A DNA stretch of 64,000 nucleotides from Amorphophallus konjac (Eukaryota; Streptophyta; Magnoliopsida; Alismatales; Araceae), in assembly GCA_022559845.1 (NCBI GenBank), contig CM040126.1, positions 228,600,641 through 228,664,640 of the forward strand, in the 5' to 3' direction. Positions 10,938 through 22,262 of this stretch are shown piece after piece. The position numbers and the translations under genes were made by a program. The stretch's first letter is position 1; each line of letters starts with the position of its first letter. The notes beneath the pieces were generated by a model. The model was not told the origin of the DNA. It did not search any database and saw nothing but the letters and a program-made list of their open reading frames with translations.

Positions 10938-11752
10938 TAACATAAAGTCTGTACGCTCCTCAGCCTAAAGTCTATACGTTGTCTATTCAACCAGCGCACA
11001 AAGTCTATACGCCCTTTAGTCCAAAGTCTGTACATTGCGGCTCAAAGTCCATACATTGTCCATTGGCCGCAGTTCAAAGACTGTACGTTGGCCAGCACAA
11101 CGTCTGTGCATTGGCCAACTCAAAGTCTATACATTGTAGCTCAAAGTGTATACATTGGCCAGCATTCATCAACTCAAAGTCTATACATTGGCCAGCATTC
11201 ATCAGCTCAAAGTCTATACGTTGGCCATCATTCATCAGCTCAAAGTCTGTACATTGACCAGGATAAAGTCTATACATTACAGCTCAAAGTCTATACGTTG
11301 GCCAGCATTCATCAGCTCAAAGTCTGTACATTGACCAGCATAAAGTCTATACATTACAGCTCAAAGTCTATACACTGCAGCATGAAGTCTATACATTGCA
11401 GCCCAAAGTCTATATGCTGCAGCACGAAGTCTATACATTGACTGGCCCGAAGTCTATACATTGGCCAGCATGAAGTCTATACATTGCAGCCCAAAGTCTA
11501 TACGCTGCAGCATGAAGTCTATACATTGGCTGGCCCAAAGTCTATACGCTGCAGCACAAAGTCTGTACGTCACCGCATGAAGTTTGTACATTGCCCAAGT
11601 CTATACGCTGCAGCACAAAGTCTGTACATTGGCCAACCCCAAGTCTATACGCTGCAGCGTGAAGTCTGTACATTGCCCATGCAATCAACATACGAAGTCT
11701 ATACATTGCTTGCTACTGTGTTTGTGCCTCCATCTGCCAAGTCTGTACACTG
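10938..11752. repeat. AAGTCTATACATTG motif array (Tat 3' LTR)
   Basis: Roughly 35 copies of AAGTCTATACATTG and close variants (AAAGTCTGTACATTG, GAAGTCTATACGCTG), spaced about 20-30 bp, linked by words such as gccagcattcatcagctc and gcagcatg. The motif, not the linker, is the conserved part. The same motif in reverse complement fills the U3 of the Copia LTR at 59950-61880. Confidence 0.88.
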
Positions 11753-13393
11753 GATCTCGTTGAGACGGTGGATGAGGGTGTACCGGCGAAGGGAGGGAGT
11801 GTATCGATGGGGAATGGGGCGTACCGCTGGGGGGGCAACAAGGGTGTACCGCTGAAGGTGCAAGGGCGCGCCGTTGAAGGCTCAAAGGGGCGTACCGCTG
11901 GGATTGAGGGGGTGTACCACTGAAGGTTGCTGGAGTGTATTGTTGAAAGTGGGGAATGGTTGTGCCGCTGAAAGGGGTGAGAGTGCACCGGTGAAGGGTC
12001 ACTTGAGTGGAAGGTAGGGTCAGGCATGCCGGTGAAGGTCCATTCTTTTATTATTTATTTTAGGGCTTTTCTTTTCTTCTTATCTTAATTTTCATGTAGT
12101 TTTATACAAACTTCTTCTTGGCTTTGTTCTTTTCAGCCTCTTCTTGCAGATTGGATGCCCGGTCTGTCGGGTCATTAACTGATCCAGCTCTCGTCGTGGT
12201 GCCGGTAGTGGCTTGCTTAGTTAGAAGGTTTCGTTAATTATTTTTGTTCGTTTGTTGCTTCCCTTTGCCTCTTTTAATCTGTTGTTAGTTTTTTTTTTTG
12301 CAAAAATTCGGCAGCATCTCCCCTTGACCCGGGGCGTAAGGGAGATAAAGGGAACGCGCCCACACGGAGTGGCGGAACCCGACAACTGGAGGTGGGCGCC
12401 CGGAGGTAACAACACCTTTATAGAGCCTCGAAAAATGCAAAGGGAAGGGCTTGGGGATAGGCCCAAGAAGTGTGCCACTGAGGGCCTGAAGGGTGTGCCG
12501 CTGGAGGCCAGAAGGGTGTGCCGGCCAAGGGCTCAAAAGTGCGCCGGCCAAGGGCTAACTGGGTGTGCCGCTGAGGGTCAAAGGAGGTGTGTACCGGCCA
12601 AGGGCTAAGGGCCAAAAGTGTGCCGGCCAATGGCTAATTGGGTGTGCTGCTGAGGGCCAAAGGAGGTGCATCGGTCGAAGGCCGAAATGGTGTGCCGACC
12701 AAAGGCCGGAAAGGTGTATCGCTGAGGGTTAAAAGGGGTTAGGTATGTGGGCTAGGAGACCTACAGATTATTCAGGAGGACAGGGGAAGTTTAAGGCCAA
12801 AGATGGGCCACTGGTAGCTGGGTATTCGGGGAGTGAGTGAGAGTCTCTCTCTCTCTTCAAGCCCGTGGGCACAGTAGATGGCCATAGAAGGGAGTGAAGA
12901 GTCCATGAGGCCAAGGATCATGGGAGGGCGATCATATTGACGTGGAAACCTCAAGAACACTGGAGAAATGGGGAGACAGAGGGAAAACGAACAACCCGTC
13001 AAAGACTGTGAAAACTAGCACAAGCCAACAAAAATCATAGAGAAACCCGGAGAGGGTGATTTTCCTTCATGGGAGGCAAAGGGCCGAGGCCCTACATGCA
13101 CATTACAAAAGAAAGTGCCCCAGACGAGGCTGTGGGCAGGGGAGAAACCCAAAGAAAAGACGGAACAGGAGGGGGAGGAACGGAGTACAAGAGGAAAGCA
13201 AGCCGTCCCCAACCCTCTCCCCTATTACATCGAGCTCTCTCTCTCTTACTCTTGCTTCTTCCCGGTGGTCGTCGGAGGAAGCTCACGCCGGGACGCCTCT
13301 TCTTCTCTTCTCCCTTCTCTTCTTCTGTCTCTGTGTGTATATCTCTCTATTCCCCTCCGTCCTCCTTTTCCTTCTCTCGTAGAAAGCAGGGAG

Positions 13394-13402
13394 TCTTTTA
13401 TA
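13394..13402 (-). promoter_or_regulatory. Likely TATA box of the Tat LTR
   Basis: On the - strand TATAAAAGA; the same site is at 37749-37757 in the 5' LTR. It gives a U3 of about 1 kb and an unusually long R-U5 of about 3.5 kb. A weaker alternative, TATAAAGG, lies at 12415-12422. Confidence 0.5.
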
Positions 13403-13589
13403 CTCCCATCGACGGGGACTTTGGCCACGGCCATCGAAGGTGGGAAGCAGCCCGTGATGATGGCACTTGACCTGCTCCGTCCTGGGTGTTAGGGGACTAG
13501 CCTGCGTGGCCCAGTCATTGGTCGACACCTCAGATCGGCCACTGTGCGCCGGAGGTGCGTAGGGCATGGGCACCACGTAGCTTGGCCAT

Positions 13590-14160
13590 TGAAAATGCCT
13601 CACGCTGTGCCGCTGGCGGCCTGAACGAGCGTGCCGCAGGAGAGCCACAAAGGCGTGCCGTGGGAGAACAAAACGGCCGTGCCGCCGAAGCCCATTGGGG
13701 CGTGCCGCTGAAGAACCTTGGGGCGTGCCGCTGAGGGCTAATTGGGGCGTGCCGGTGAGGCTCAAAACGGGCGTGCCGCTGAAGCTCACAACAGGCGTGT
13801 CGCTGAAGACCCTTGGGGTGTGCCGCTGAGGGCCCATTGGGGCGTGCCGCTGAGGCTCAAAACGGGCGTGCCGCTGAAGCTCACAACGGGCGTGCCGCTG
13901 AGGGCCCATTGGGGCGTGCCGGTGAGGCTCAAAACGGGCGTGCCACTGAAGCTCACAACGGGCGTGCCGCTGAAGACCCTTGGGGCGTGCCACTGAGGGC
14001 CCATTGGGGCGTGCCGCTGAGGCTCAAAACGGGCGTGCCGCTGAAGCTCACAACGGGCGTGCCGCTGAAGAACCCCCTTGGGGGTGTACCGCTGAAGGCC
14101 CCCCCCAGGGGGGGGGTGTGCCGCTGAAGACCCCCCAGGGGGGTGTGCCGCTGAAGGGCT
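13590..14160. repeat. GTGCCGCTGAAG-type array (U3 of Tat LTR)
   Basis: Units of roughly 30 bp such as gggcgtgccgctgaagctca and gggcgtgccgctgagggccc. The core GTGCCGSTGARG also occurs in the same LTR at 10783-10935, 11770-12040 and 12465-12740, and in the leader of the antisense gene (16620-16985). Confidence 0.85.
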
Positions 14161-14334
14161 CTAGGGGCAGTTTTGAGCCCACTGTGAGCATGAGCTGTGG
14201 CCCGTTTGATTTTCTTTGGGGCGCACGGGCTATGGGGCCCTTTGTGCTTGGTTTCTCCGGGGTTTCTTCACTCGGCGACGTTGCTGCCGCGAGGCCGAGC
14301 AGGATTTCCAGGTGTGCAATTTTTGGTGTCCACA

Positions 14335-14349
14335 AATGCCCCCCACCCA
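14335..14349 (-). promoter_or_regulatory. Polypurine tract of the Tat element
   Basis: On the - strand GGGTGGGGGGCATT directly precedes the 3' LTR start TGTGGACACC. The last 12 bases equal the outer element's tract at 53300-53311. Confidence 0.85.
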
Positions 14350-14409
14350 TGGGTAGCGCGGGCGAAGGATGAGCCGGGCGGTGCCCGTGGGTGTACTTGT
14401 CTCTTTTCT

Positions 14410-15085
14410 CTTTGTCGGTGTCGACGAGGTGTCGAGAGCCGACCTGGTTTGTTGTTTGTTGGTCTCTTTGTTAGTGCCGACGGGGTGTCGGGAACTGAAG
14501 CAGCATATTTATCGCTTCATCAGTGCCGACGGGGTGCCGGGAACTGAAGTAGTATGTTGGTCTCTTCATCAGTGCCGACGGGGTGCCGGGAACTGAAGCA
14601 TCATATTGGTCTCTTCGTCTCTTCATCAGTGCCGACAGGGTGCCGGGAGCTGACCTGATTTATTGATCTCTTTGTCTCTTGGTCTCTTTGCCAGTGCCGA
14701 CAGGGTGTCGGGAACTGACCTGGTTCATTGTCTCTTAGTCTCTTCGTCAGTGCCGGCAGGATGCCTGGAGCTGACCTGATTTATTGATCTCTTTGTCTCT
14801 TGGTCTCTTTGCCAGTGCCGACAGGGTGTCGGGAACTGACCTGGTTCATTGTCTCTTAGTCTCTTCGTCAGTGCCGGTAGGATGCCGGGAGCTGACCTGG
14901 CTTGTTGGTCTCTTGGTCTCTTCGTCAACGCCGATAGGATGTCGGGAGCCGACCTGGTTTGTTGTCTCTTGGTCTCTTCGTCAGTGCCGATGGGATGTCG
15001 GGAGCTGACCTGGTTTGTTGTCTCTTGGTCTCTTCGTCAGTGCCGATGGGGAGTCGGGGGCTGACCTGGTTTGTTGTTTCTTTGT
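14410..15085. repeat. Tandem repeat of about 50-65 bp
   Basis: The word cagtgccgacagggtgtcgg recurs about twelve times, followed by gaactgacctgg and then a TTGGTCTCTTCGTC-like stretch. No gene. Confidence 0.8.
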
Positions 15086-15099
15086 CTTTTCTTTCTCCC

Positions 15100-15345
15100 T
15101 TTTTTTTGAACCACATTACCGATACAAGCGCCCTTTCGGGTTTTCGCCGGTACCGGCCCCCTCTTGCTTTTGCCCACGCGCCCTTTCGGGTTTTCATGTG
15201 GCGGGGTACCCAATTTTGCCTGTGGCGCCCTTTCGGGTTTTCGCCACAGCTGGGTTGTTGCCTTTTTTTACCCTTGTCCCCGTGTAGGGGAAAGTCCGGC
15301 GGGGTATCTCTATTTTTAACCCCATTTTCTTGTTTTCTTTTTTTT
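15100..15345 (-). other. Structured RNA module, copy D (Tat element)
   Basis: On the - strand, hairpins at 15249-15220, 15202-15173 and 15152-15123, each 30 bases, spacers 17 and 20. The first is CTGTGGCG-AAAA-CCC-GAAA-GGG-CGCCACAG, a perfect 8-bp outer stem whose sequence differs at several paired positions from copies A-C. All loops are GAAA. The conserved lead-in AAAAATAGAGATACCCCG is present upstream. It lies about 0.8 kb before the 3' LTR, in the sense orientation of the genomic RNA. Confidence 0.83.
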
Positions 15346-15359
15346 TGACGAGTGAGTGA

Positions 15360-15760
15360 TATGCGAGTGTCGACTAGGGCACGAAGCCTTGCGCCGGAAG
15401 TTAAGGCTTATTCGTCGACAAGAAGAAAATGCCAACGCAACGGGAGAATTCGTGCCGATTCGAACGTAAGGTCCGTAATGGCAATATTGAACGGAGTGGG
15501 TGGCTAGGGCACGGGGCCTTGCGCCGGAAAGGGACCTATTCGTTGGCAAGGGGCTAATGCCAACGCAAGGATAGAGATTCTACCGATCCGAGCGTAAGGC
15601 CCGTGACGGTGATTTCGTATGATGGGAGGTGGCTGAGGCACGAGGCTACGTGCCAGGGAATGCCTTGTTTGTTGGAAGGGTAATGGTGCCACTACCGGGA
15701 TATAGTTGCAGGGGTAGAGTTGTCTTCGCCTGTGAGGACGCTCGTTCGTATAGGACCGTG
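15360..15760. repeat. Three copies of a ~130-bp repeat
   Basis: The block ggctagggcacgnggccttg, then attcgttggcaagg and gatccgagcgtaaggcccg, starts near 15370, 15500 and 15628. It lies just upstream of the antisense gene's promoter region. Confidence 0.65.
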
Positions 15761-15895
15761 GGAATGGACTGTTTCCCCAGAGACATTTATTACTGTACGT
15801 TATTGACCTACTCCTCCACATTTGCGAGTAGATGAGTATGTAAGTGTATGCACATATGTAGGTATATATATATCTATCTATTTAATATTTTACAT

Positions 15896-16182
15896 ATACT
15901 TTTGCTTCCTCTCCTTTTATTTTTATTTTTTCATCCTTTTTATTTTCATCTCTTCATCTCCTTCTTTTTTTCTTACTTCGTTCCCCCTATTTTTCCTTCT
16001 CGCTTTTTTTTACTTCCCTTTCTCTCCCTTTCTCTCCCTTTTTTTTTCTATTCTTTTTCTTCTCCTTTTTTTATACCCCCCTTTTTATTCGTTCTTCCTT
16101 TTATTTTCCCCTTTTTTCTTCTTATTATTTTTTTCCCTTTTTTCTTTTCTCCTTCTTTTCTTTTCTTCGTTCTCGTTTTTTT
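15896..16182 (+). other. Polypyrimidine tract upstream of the antisense promoter
   Basis: About 280 bp of almost pure T and C, ending directly at a TATA box. Long open frames here are compositional. Confidence 0.7.
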
Positions 16183-16192
16183 TATATAAAAG
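16183..16192 (+). promoter_or_regulatory. TATA box for the antisense PMD gene
   Basis: TATATAAAAG followed by a G-rich stretch, on the strand opposite to gag-pol. It lies 1.1 kb before the PMD start codon, leaving a long leader that probably contains an intron: a good acceptor (tatctttgcag) lies 4 bases before the ATG. Confidence 0.55.
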
Positions 16193-16619
16193 GGGGCGGG
16201 GGCGTTTCGAACGGTCACCCCGTTTCGAACCGCCCCTCTTCCCTCTCTCCTTTCTCTTTGGTGACCGAACCGACGAAGCCCCCCCTTTTTGCTTCGTCTT
16301 CTCCGTCGCCGGACGCCAACGCCGTCGTGGTCGTCATCGCAGTCTTCTCCATCTACGGGGTGAGGAGACGACCACGGAGGGGTCCCCCCTCCTCTATCTT
16401 TCTCTCTTCCTCCCCCCTTTTCTTTTCTTCACCGTGGACGGCGGTCGGGGTCCTCGCCCCCTCCGTCTCTATCCCCCTATCTCTTCCCTCACTTACTCTC
16501 TTTCTCTTCCCCTCCCCCCTTTCTTCTTCTTCTCTTTTCTTCCTTGTCCCCCTTCTACTACTGTCGGCCACCGCCGGTCGCACCGGTGGGAGGGGGGCCT
16601 CGACCGTGCCGGGGGTATT

Positions 16620-16985
16620 TGTGGAGTGTGTCGGGGAGAGGGCGGAGATGTGTGCCGGTGAAACCCCACATGGGGTGTGCCGGTGAGCGATCAAAGACGT
16701 GTGCCGGCCAAGGGGTCTCACGGGCGTGCCGGAGAAGACACTAACGGGTGTGCCGGGGAGGCTCCCCGGAGGTGTATCGGGGAACGGGCGGAAGGGTGTA
16801 CCGGGGGAAGCGCCTCCATGAGTGTGCCGGGGAAGGCTCTCGGGGGAGCATACCGGCGAAGCCCCTCTCCGGGTGTGCCGTTGAAGAACCGACGGGGGGT
16901 GTGCCGGTGAATGGCTTCTGTTGGGTGTGCCGGGGAGGACACCCCAGTGGTGTGCCGGGGAAGCGGCCTTAGGCAGCGTACCGGC
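16620..16985. repeat. GTGTGCCGG array in the leader of the antisense gene
   Basis: About fifteen units of roughly 20-30 bp with core GTGTGCCGGNGAAG, the same core as in the Tat LTR arrays. It lies between the TATA box and the PMD start codon. Confidence 0.75.
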
Positions 16986-17269
16986 AGGGAAAGAGGGGGA
17001 CTTTTAGCTAAGGAAGAGGACTCCTTTGACCGGCGGACTTCTGGTGTTGCCTCTCGGGGCCCACCATGATTTGTTGGGGCCGTCACTCCTTGTGGATGCA
17101 CACCCGTGTTTTCCCTTACGCCTCTGGCCTAGGGGAAACTCTGCCGAAATTTCGTCAGAAATTGGCAGTGCTTTATTTATTTCACTTGTAGTAGAGTCCC
17201 CTTACAGTCTTTCATTCCCTTTTGCCTGTGGCTTATTCTGATCTTCTATTTATGTATCTTTGCAGATAA

Positions 17270-20060
17270 ATGGCTGCCCCAAGTGGTTCTTCTGCCCCTG
17301 CTGCTGCTATCGGTGCCGACCTCATTCCGCGGGGTCCAATGCCAGCGGTCACATGGCTCAACGTGGAGGACCTGGACCGTGAACATGCGAAAATAGCTGC
17401 CTTGGCGGAGTCATCGGGGTCCGACAGTGAGAGCATGAACTTCAGCCGGCTTGTCAGAGTTGAGAGCGGCTTCACATTTGATCGGGCCACCGAGGAGTAC
17501 CGGAAGGACTTCCCGAAGGATAGGCACCTTATTCGATTTCTGAAGCACCTGCGCTCCCGAGAGGGGCAAGATTTCCGCACCATAAGGGCCGTCGAGCGAG
17601 CGATCCTGCATGCCCGGGACAGTCTATTATACAGCGTCCCCAGGAGCATTCCGATATATCTGGTGGGAGAAGCCCGGGAGTGGAAACCAGTCTTGGGGAT
17701 TGAAGGGGTGTTACCGGCCGAAGACAAATTGGTGCGAGCACCTCAATTCACCCCGGCCAAATGGGACATGTCCGCCGGGAAGGTGCATGGTGAGCCGCCC
17801 CGATTTGGCTTATTCTTGGCTCCCCTGAAATGGGGTTACAGGGAGGAGCCGTTCATCTTGGACTGCTTGGCCATCAGGTTCAAGTACGAACTATCACTGG
17901 GCTGGTTCGGGGAGCTGAAGCTTCAAGATGCCCACAGCTTCCGCGAAGGAGCGGTGGAGTTTACGGAGTACGTGTTGTTCAATTATGCTCCATTGCTGGT
18001 CTGAGTTGGTATTTACCACAGTGTTTACGCCTCCCGCTATGGCTACCCCATCTCTAAGGGTCTCTGCTGCGGTATGATAGAAGTATTTAGTGCCGAGACC
18101 AACACATTTTACACGGCGGAGGGGGAAACCTCCCTGGACCTGTGGAGCCTCTGCCAGCTGAGCGGCTTGCCCCTTGACGGGAAGCCATATGAAGAAGTAT
18201 GCCTCCCCGACCTGATCAAGGATGAAACTAACGGGGACGGCCATTATTCTCTTGGGTATTCGTACCGGTATCTTATGAAGGCGTACCGAGAACTATATCA
18301 GCTGTCACATGGTGGGAGGTAGCCCGCCCGTGGAGATAGAAAGAGGGTGCGCATGGCCCTGTGGTTGGAATACTTCTATGACGGGGTGAAGCAATATGAA
18401 GAGTTTCCCCGCGTCGGCACCGTTGTTGCTCACAAGAAGCGTGCGAAGCCCAAGCTTGGTGTGAAGATCCCCTCCAAGGGGCGTCGGGGTGGGCCTAATC
18501 AGATGGGTGTCGACCCGCAGACTCACTGTGCAGCCTATCTCACGTACTGGCTGTGCTCATTTGCCATGCCGTACGGGGATGAGACAGTGATTCGGCCGGA
18601 CGCCATCTACCCGGCATGTCAGATGGCGTGGGGCGTCAAGCTTTCCTTGTGCCCGGCGACCCTCTGCTTGATTTACAAGGCCCTGGGAGACATCAGCACC
18701 CATCAGTTTCCGAGGCAGGCCCGGTATGTGTGCCCACTACATTTCTTCAACGCGTGGGTCTGCTCGTTGTTCCCCGAGTTCGCCCCGTGAGCTCTCCAGG
18801 ATTGGGGACTAGTGCCGAGGATGCTAGAGTTCGCCAGTGCAGAGCCAGCTTCTACCTCCATGCGGATGTTCGATATTCGGGGCCGGTTGACAACGGTTCC
18901 CCGGGATGCGGCTGGCACCATTCATTTCTGGACGTTGGCCGCGCACTCTAGCCCTCTGGTGAACAATAAGAGGGAGTGCAAGGACGATCAGGTGGAGAAA
19001 TACGTCCACCCCATCAGCCAAGAGAATGTGGTCCGCCCGCTGCTGGAATCGGAGCTGAGGGACTGGGCGTTATCCATTCGCCCGAGCATGTTGGTGTTCA
19101 GAAAGTGGGATAATGTGCTGCTGGAGCCGTATTATCCCTTCCGGTTTGGTCACAACTTCGGGTATGACCAGCATATCCCTGTTTATCATGCACAGTTCGG
19201 CCTGCCTTCGCGGAACATCCGGGGAAGTTCAGTTGCTGAGCATGCTAAGAGCTGGTGGGACTTTTTCCACCGGGCGGACACTGCCTCTTTCATGGTGTCG
19301 GCCCCGGGTCGCCTTCCTCGAGTGACCCAGGACTACATAAAGTGGTGGAACGCCCGGACGGCCTTCTATCAGTTGCACAAGACCGACTGCTGGGATGGGG
19401 CCGAGAGGAGGTTCCTCAGTCGGCAATCGGTGCCAGTACTTGATATTGAGCCAGATCATCTTCTTCGGTTCAAGAACAGGCAGGAGAGAGAGGTAGCGGC
19501 ATACATGGCTGCTCGTCGGGAAGCCCGGGATGCGAGGCCGACGCCGAAAGTGGAGTTGCCTCCGGTGGCGAAGGATGACTATAAGAAGACATTGCGGGAT
19601 CTTTGCCGGATAGGGAGTGATCGTCTGGAGCTCATTAACTATCCGCTCCCTATAGAGGAGGAGGGCACCCCCGCAAAGAGCTGGCGTCCAGAGATGGACC
19701 TGATCTGCCCATACCGCACATTCATGAGGCGGGAGGAGAGGAAGCCCGAGAACTATAAGGACACCACATGGCTGTATGTTCTGCTGCGGGTGAGTGGGCT
19801 GAAGATCGAAGATCAGACGGCCGCCATCCTGGGCAAGCGCCTACACATCCCGTATTATTATGCCGACGGGTGGGGCATGGACCACTTCAATCTTTTCTGC
19901 CACCTCTCCTCGAAGAAGCACGCAGATCTGGGTAGCCTCACAGACCGGTGCCAGAAGGTCGAGGACGTATGCTGGCTGGTCCGAGAGGCGGCACGTCGGG
20001 ACAAGGAGCCATCCCTGAGCTACTGGCCGATAACACTTTGGTTGTACACCGGTCCTCACG
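17270..20060 (+). pseudogene. Antisense plant-mobile-domain (PMD, aminotransferase-like) gene, first coding exon
   Basis: One + frame runs about 930 codons from the ATG at 17270, broken only by TGA at 18002, TAG at 18320 and TGA at 18788. The order of segments fits the PMD family: an N-terminal segment, the LDLWSLCQLSGLPLDG block, the YLTYWLCSFAMP block with IRPDAIYPACQMAWG, and EPYYPFRFGHNFGYDQ. PMD proteins are plant proteins related to MAIN/MAIL1 and are often carried by retrotransposons; their biochemical activity is not settled. The first and third stops fit a TGG to TGA change, typical of methylated transposons. The ATG follows an acceptor-like tttgcag by 4 bases, supporting an intron in the leader. 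The gene lies on the strand opposite to gag-pol, between integrase and the 3' LTR. Confidence 0.8.
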
Positions 20061-20161
20061 GTATTTAACCTTTCCCACTCCTTCTATTCTCGTGGTTGTG
20101 TCCTTGGCAGATTTATCGGGTGCTAACCATGTGTGTATATGTATTTTATCCTTCTTACCAG
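20061..20161 (+). other. Predicted intron 1 of the antisense gene (101 bp)
   Basis: Donor G|GTATTT and acceptor ttcttaccag. Removing it skips a stop and joins the PMD frame to the next frame in register: the split codon becomes Asp, followed by HPDSTQMATYHNLLRF. Confidence 0.65.
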
Positions 20162-21123
20162 ACCATCCCGATAGCACCCAGATGGCGACATACCACAATC
20201 TTCTTCGATTCATCCAGAAGCCCGCCTACTTTGAAGCCGCACTGCCGGCTCCGACTACGGCTCCTCTGCCCCAGGCAGCGAAGAGGCCCCGTGCAAAATC
20301 GCCCGTGAAGAAGGCAGTGGATGCCGCGAAGGCGGCTAAGCAGCGGGACACAGAGCAGAGGAAAATAGAGGCGGCCAGGGCCCCGATCGCCATTCCTCCG
20401 GCGCCACGGGTCCCATCTTTTGAGGAGTTTGAAGTCACTCGACCCGAGCCAAGCCAATCTGCCAGTCAGTACCTTCGACCATCAGCGTGTCTTTTAAGTC
20501 TTTCTCCTTTTTTGTATTCTCATTTTGGAGCAAAGCCCCGACACCTGGCTATTTCTTTTGTCTCAGCCCCCGTGGAAGAGCCCGTGCCCGCACCTATTCC
20601 TGACGCGGGGGAGCCAGTTCCCGTGCCCGCCGCTGTCACGGGTGAAGCCGGGATCGTAGCAAAGGCGACCTCGGCGGCGGCTCCGGCTCCCTCACTGCAG
20701 GCCAAGGGAAGGTCTCGAGCGAAGTCGCCTGTTAAGAAGGCGTTGGCTGCTGCCAAGGTGGCCGAGGGGCAAGCGGCGAAGCGGAGACGGGCAGAGAGGT
20801 CCCCGGTCCCAGCAGCCGCCTCTCCGGTGGCCCCTATCTTGTCCTTTGAAGAGTTCGAGGTCACTCGGACTAAGCCGAGTCACCATGCCGGCGGGGTTCA
20901 ACGGTCGCCGACATCACCCGAGATTGATTTGCCTCCTGGGCCATCCTTGGGTGCGCACACGGCGACAATGCGCTTCTTTCATAGAGGTGACACGGAGGAA
21001 CCGTCGCTTATGCTGACCCCGAGCGAGAGTGAGGCCGCAGTCCCCGAGGCAGCGGTCCCCGAGGCCGCGTCGCCATCAAAGAGGCCATCCGCGAGCCACC
21101 TCCTGTTGCAGCAGCCGAAGGGG
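20162..21123 (+). pseudogene. Antisense gene, exons with duplicated SPVKKA/SFEEFEVTR block
   Basis: The frame joined by intron 1 encodes a low-complexity basic region. Two related blocks follow each other: RAKSPVKKAVDAAKAAKQR with SFEEFEVTRPEPS, and RAKSPVKKALAAAKVAEG with SFEEFEVTRTKPS. They are separated by a likely intron of about 100 bp (about 20465-20566, acceptor ttgtctcag). The SPVKKA words recall the basic tails of linker histones; this is a resemblance only. The second copy probably arose by exon duplication. A further donor (GGG|GTATTT at 21124) and acceptor (tgtgacag at 21212) suggest a third intron of 89 bp. Confidence 0.55.
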
Positions 21124-21212
21124 GTATTTGCCTTTGTTGGCCTAATTGACTTCTTTTATCCTTTGGGAGCCGATTGGGTTTGGTATAACCCGTATTTTCT
21201 TCTATGTGACAG

Positions 21213-22262
21213 GCACAGCAGAGGCAGTCGCTGGACTATTCGGGCCCCGCCTGCAACTCCTGACGACGCGTCTATACGTGAGGAGAAGGCTGAAGTCCGG
21301 CGTACCAGCCTCATCTAGCCCGTGGGAGGGTGCGCCAGCCAGTGACCTCGAAGTGGAAGCCCCTTTGCCGGCAAGGGGAGAGCCTGCGGTGGTCGAGTCA
21401 TCGTCGGGCGAAGAGGTAGACTACAATTACTCCTCCGATGAAGCGGCTCCTGACGAGGGCATGTCCGGGGCATCGGAGCCGCCCGAGCCGGTCTTCAGGG
21501 CCCCCTTACTTGCTGGCTCCCCGAGCTTTGTGGGGAAGACTGTTGTAAGTGTGAGCTTGCTTGGGCCGGCTCCTGCCTCTCCTTCGTGGTTACCTAATGA
21601 TCTTTTCTTGTCAATTCCAGGTTTCAGGGGCTTAACTTGCCGGAGGCTGTGGAAAAGGGTACCCCAGTTGCGCCGATCGACCGTCAAGTGGGGGTCGATG
21701 TGGGCTCGGGCAAACTAGCCCTTCTATTCGAGGCTCTTGAGCAAGAGTCGGCCATAGGGACTTCAAGTGTTTCCGAAGCGGCGGACGAGCCTCTGGAGGA
21801 AGGAGAGATTACGCCCGAGGGCTGCGTCTTCACGGTGGCCGAGGTAAGCAGGGTTTTATGGCTCTTCCCACTTCTCATCCTCGCATAATTTATTCCCGAC
21901 GACGGGCGGCTAACCGTATTTCATGTGGATAGGTGGCGCCGATCCTGGCGTCTGTTCCGGAGGTGGAGACTCTTGCCGTGCTCGTGCAGGCGGGGGGCGT
22001 CCCTCACCTACTAGTTCCACTTCCACCTCTTCCGAGGCTGCCGGCCCAGATGGAGGACCCTTTCTTGAGGCAAGTGTTCGCGGGGCTCCGTGCACATCTG
22101 GAGGGATCCCACACGTGAGGGAAGAGTCCGTGGGTGATGGGGTCGGGTCCGGTGTTACTTGAAGCCCCTCCTTCAGCCGAAATAGCCGTACCGGCACCCC
22201 TACCCATCGAGGCAGTGGCAGAAGCAAACCAGGCAGAGGCATAGGAGGCAGGAGGGCAGCGG
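21213..22262 (+). pseudogene. Antisense gene, acidic low-complexity exons
   Basis: Frames rich in Glu, Pro, Ala and Ser. Consensus splice sites bound two short introns: 21545-21620 (donor GTAAGTGTGAG, acceptor tcaattccag) and 21844-21932 (donor GAG|GTAAGC, acceptor tgtggatag). The exon between them reads from FQGLNLPEA to CVFTVAE without a stop. The joins on either side of 21213 and 21545 do not keep one frame with the obvious sites, so at least one indel or a different splice site is involved. From about 22115 to 22262 the frame is unclear. Confidence 0.45.

Larger units (their letters stand above)
9862..14334 (-). repeat. 3' LTR of the Tat element
   Basis: Copy of 34152-38664. Reading on the + strand it holds a (TA)n tract (about 10709-10724, longer in the other LTR), a GTGTGCCG-type array, the AAGTCTATACATTG array (10938-11752), and more GTGCCG repeats at 12465-12740 and 13590-14160. 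Long open frames across these arrays are products of the short periods, not genes. Confidence 0.93.

Noticed and set aside
10979..11441. Long + strand open frames with repeated KSIH/KVYT-like peptides
   Set aside because: They come from the short motif array in the Tat LTR, are open in several frames at once, and vary freely between the two LTR copies.
12415..12422. Alternative TATA box of the Tat LTR
   Set aside because: TATAAAGG is weaker than TATAAAAGA at 13394-13402; kept only as an alternative.
13056..13492. Arg/Ser-rich ORFs in the Tat LTR (also 37409-37825)
   Set aside because: Overlapping frames across a CT-rich part of the LTR near the TATA box; no domain.
15822..16661. A 279-codon ORF rich in Phe, Ser and Leu, membrane-protein-like
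   Set aside because: It is the translation of a polypyrimidine tract plus the leader of the antisense gene.
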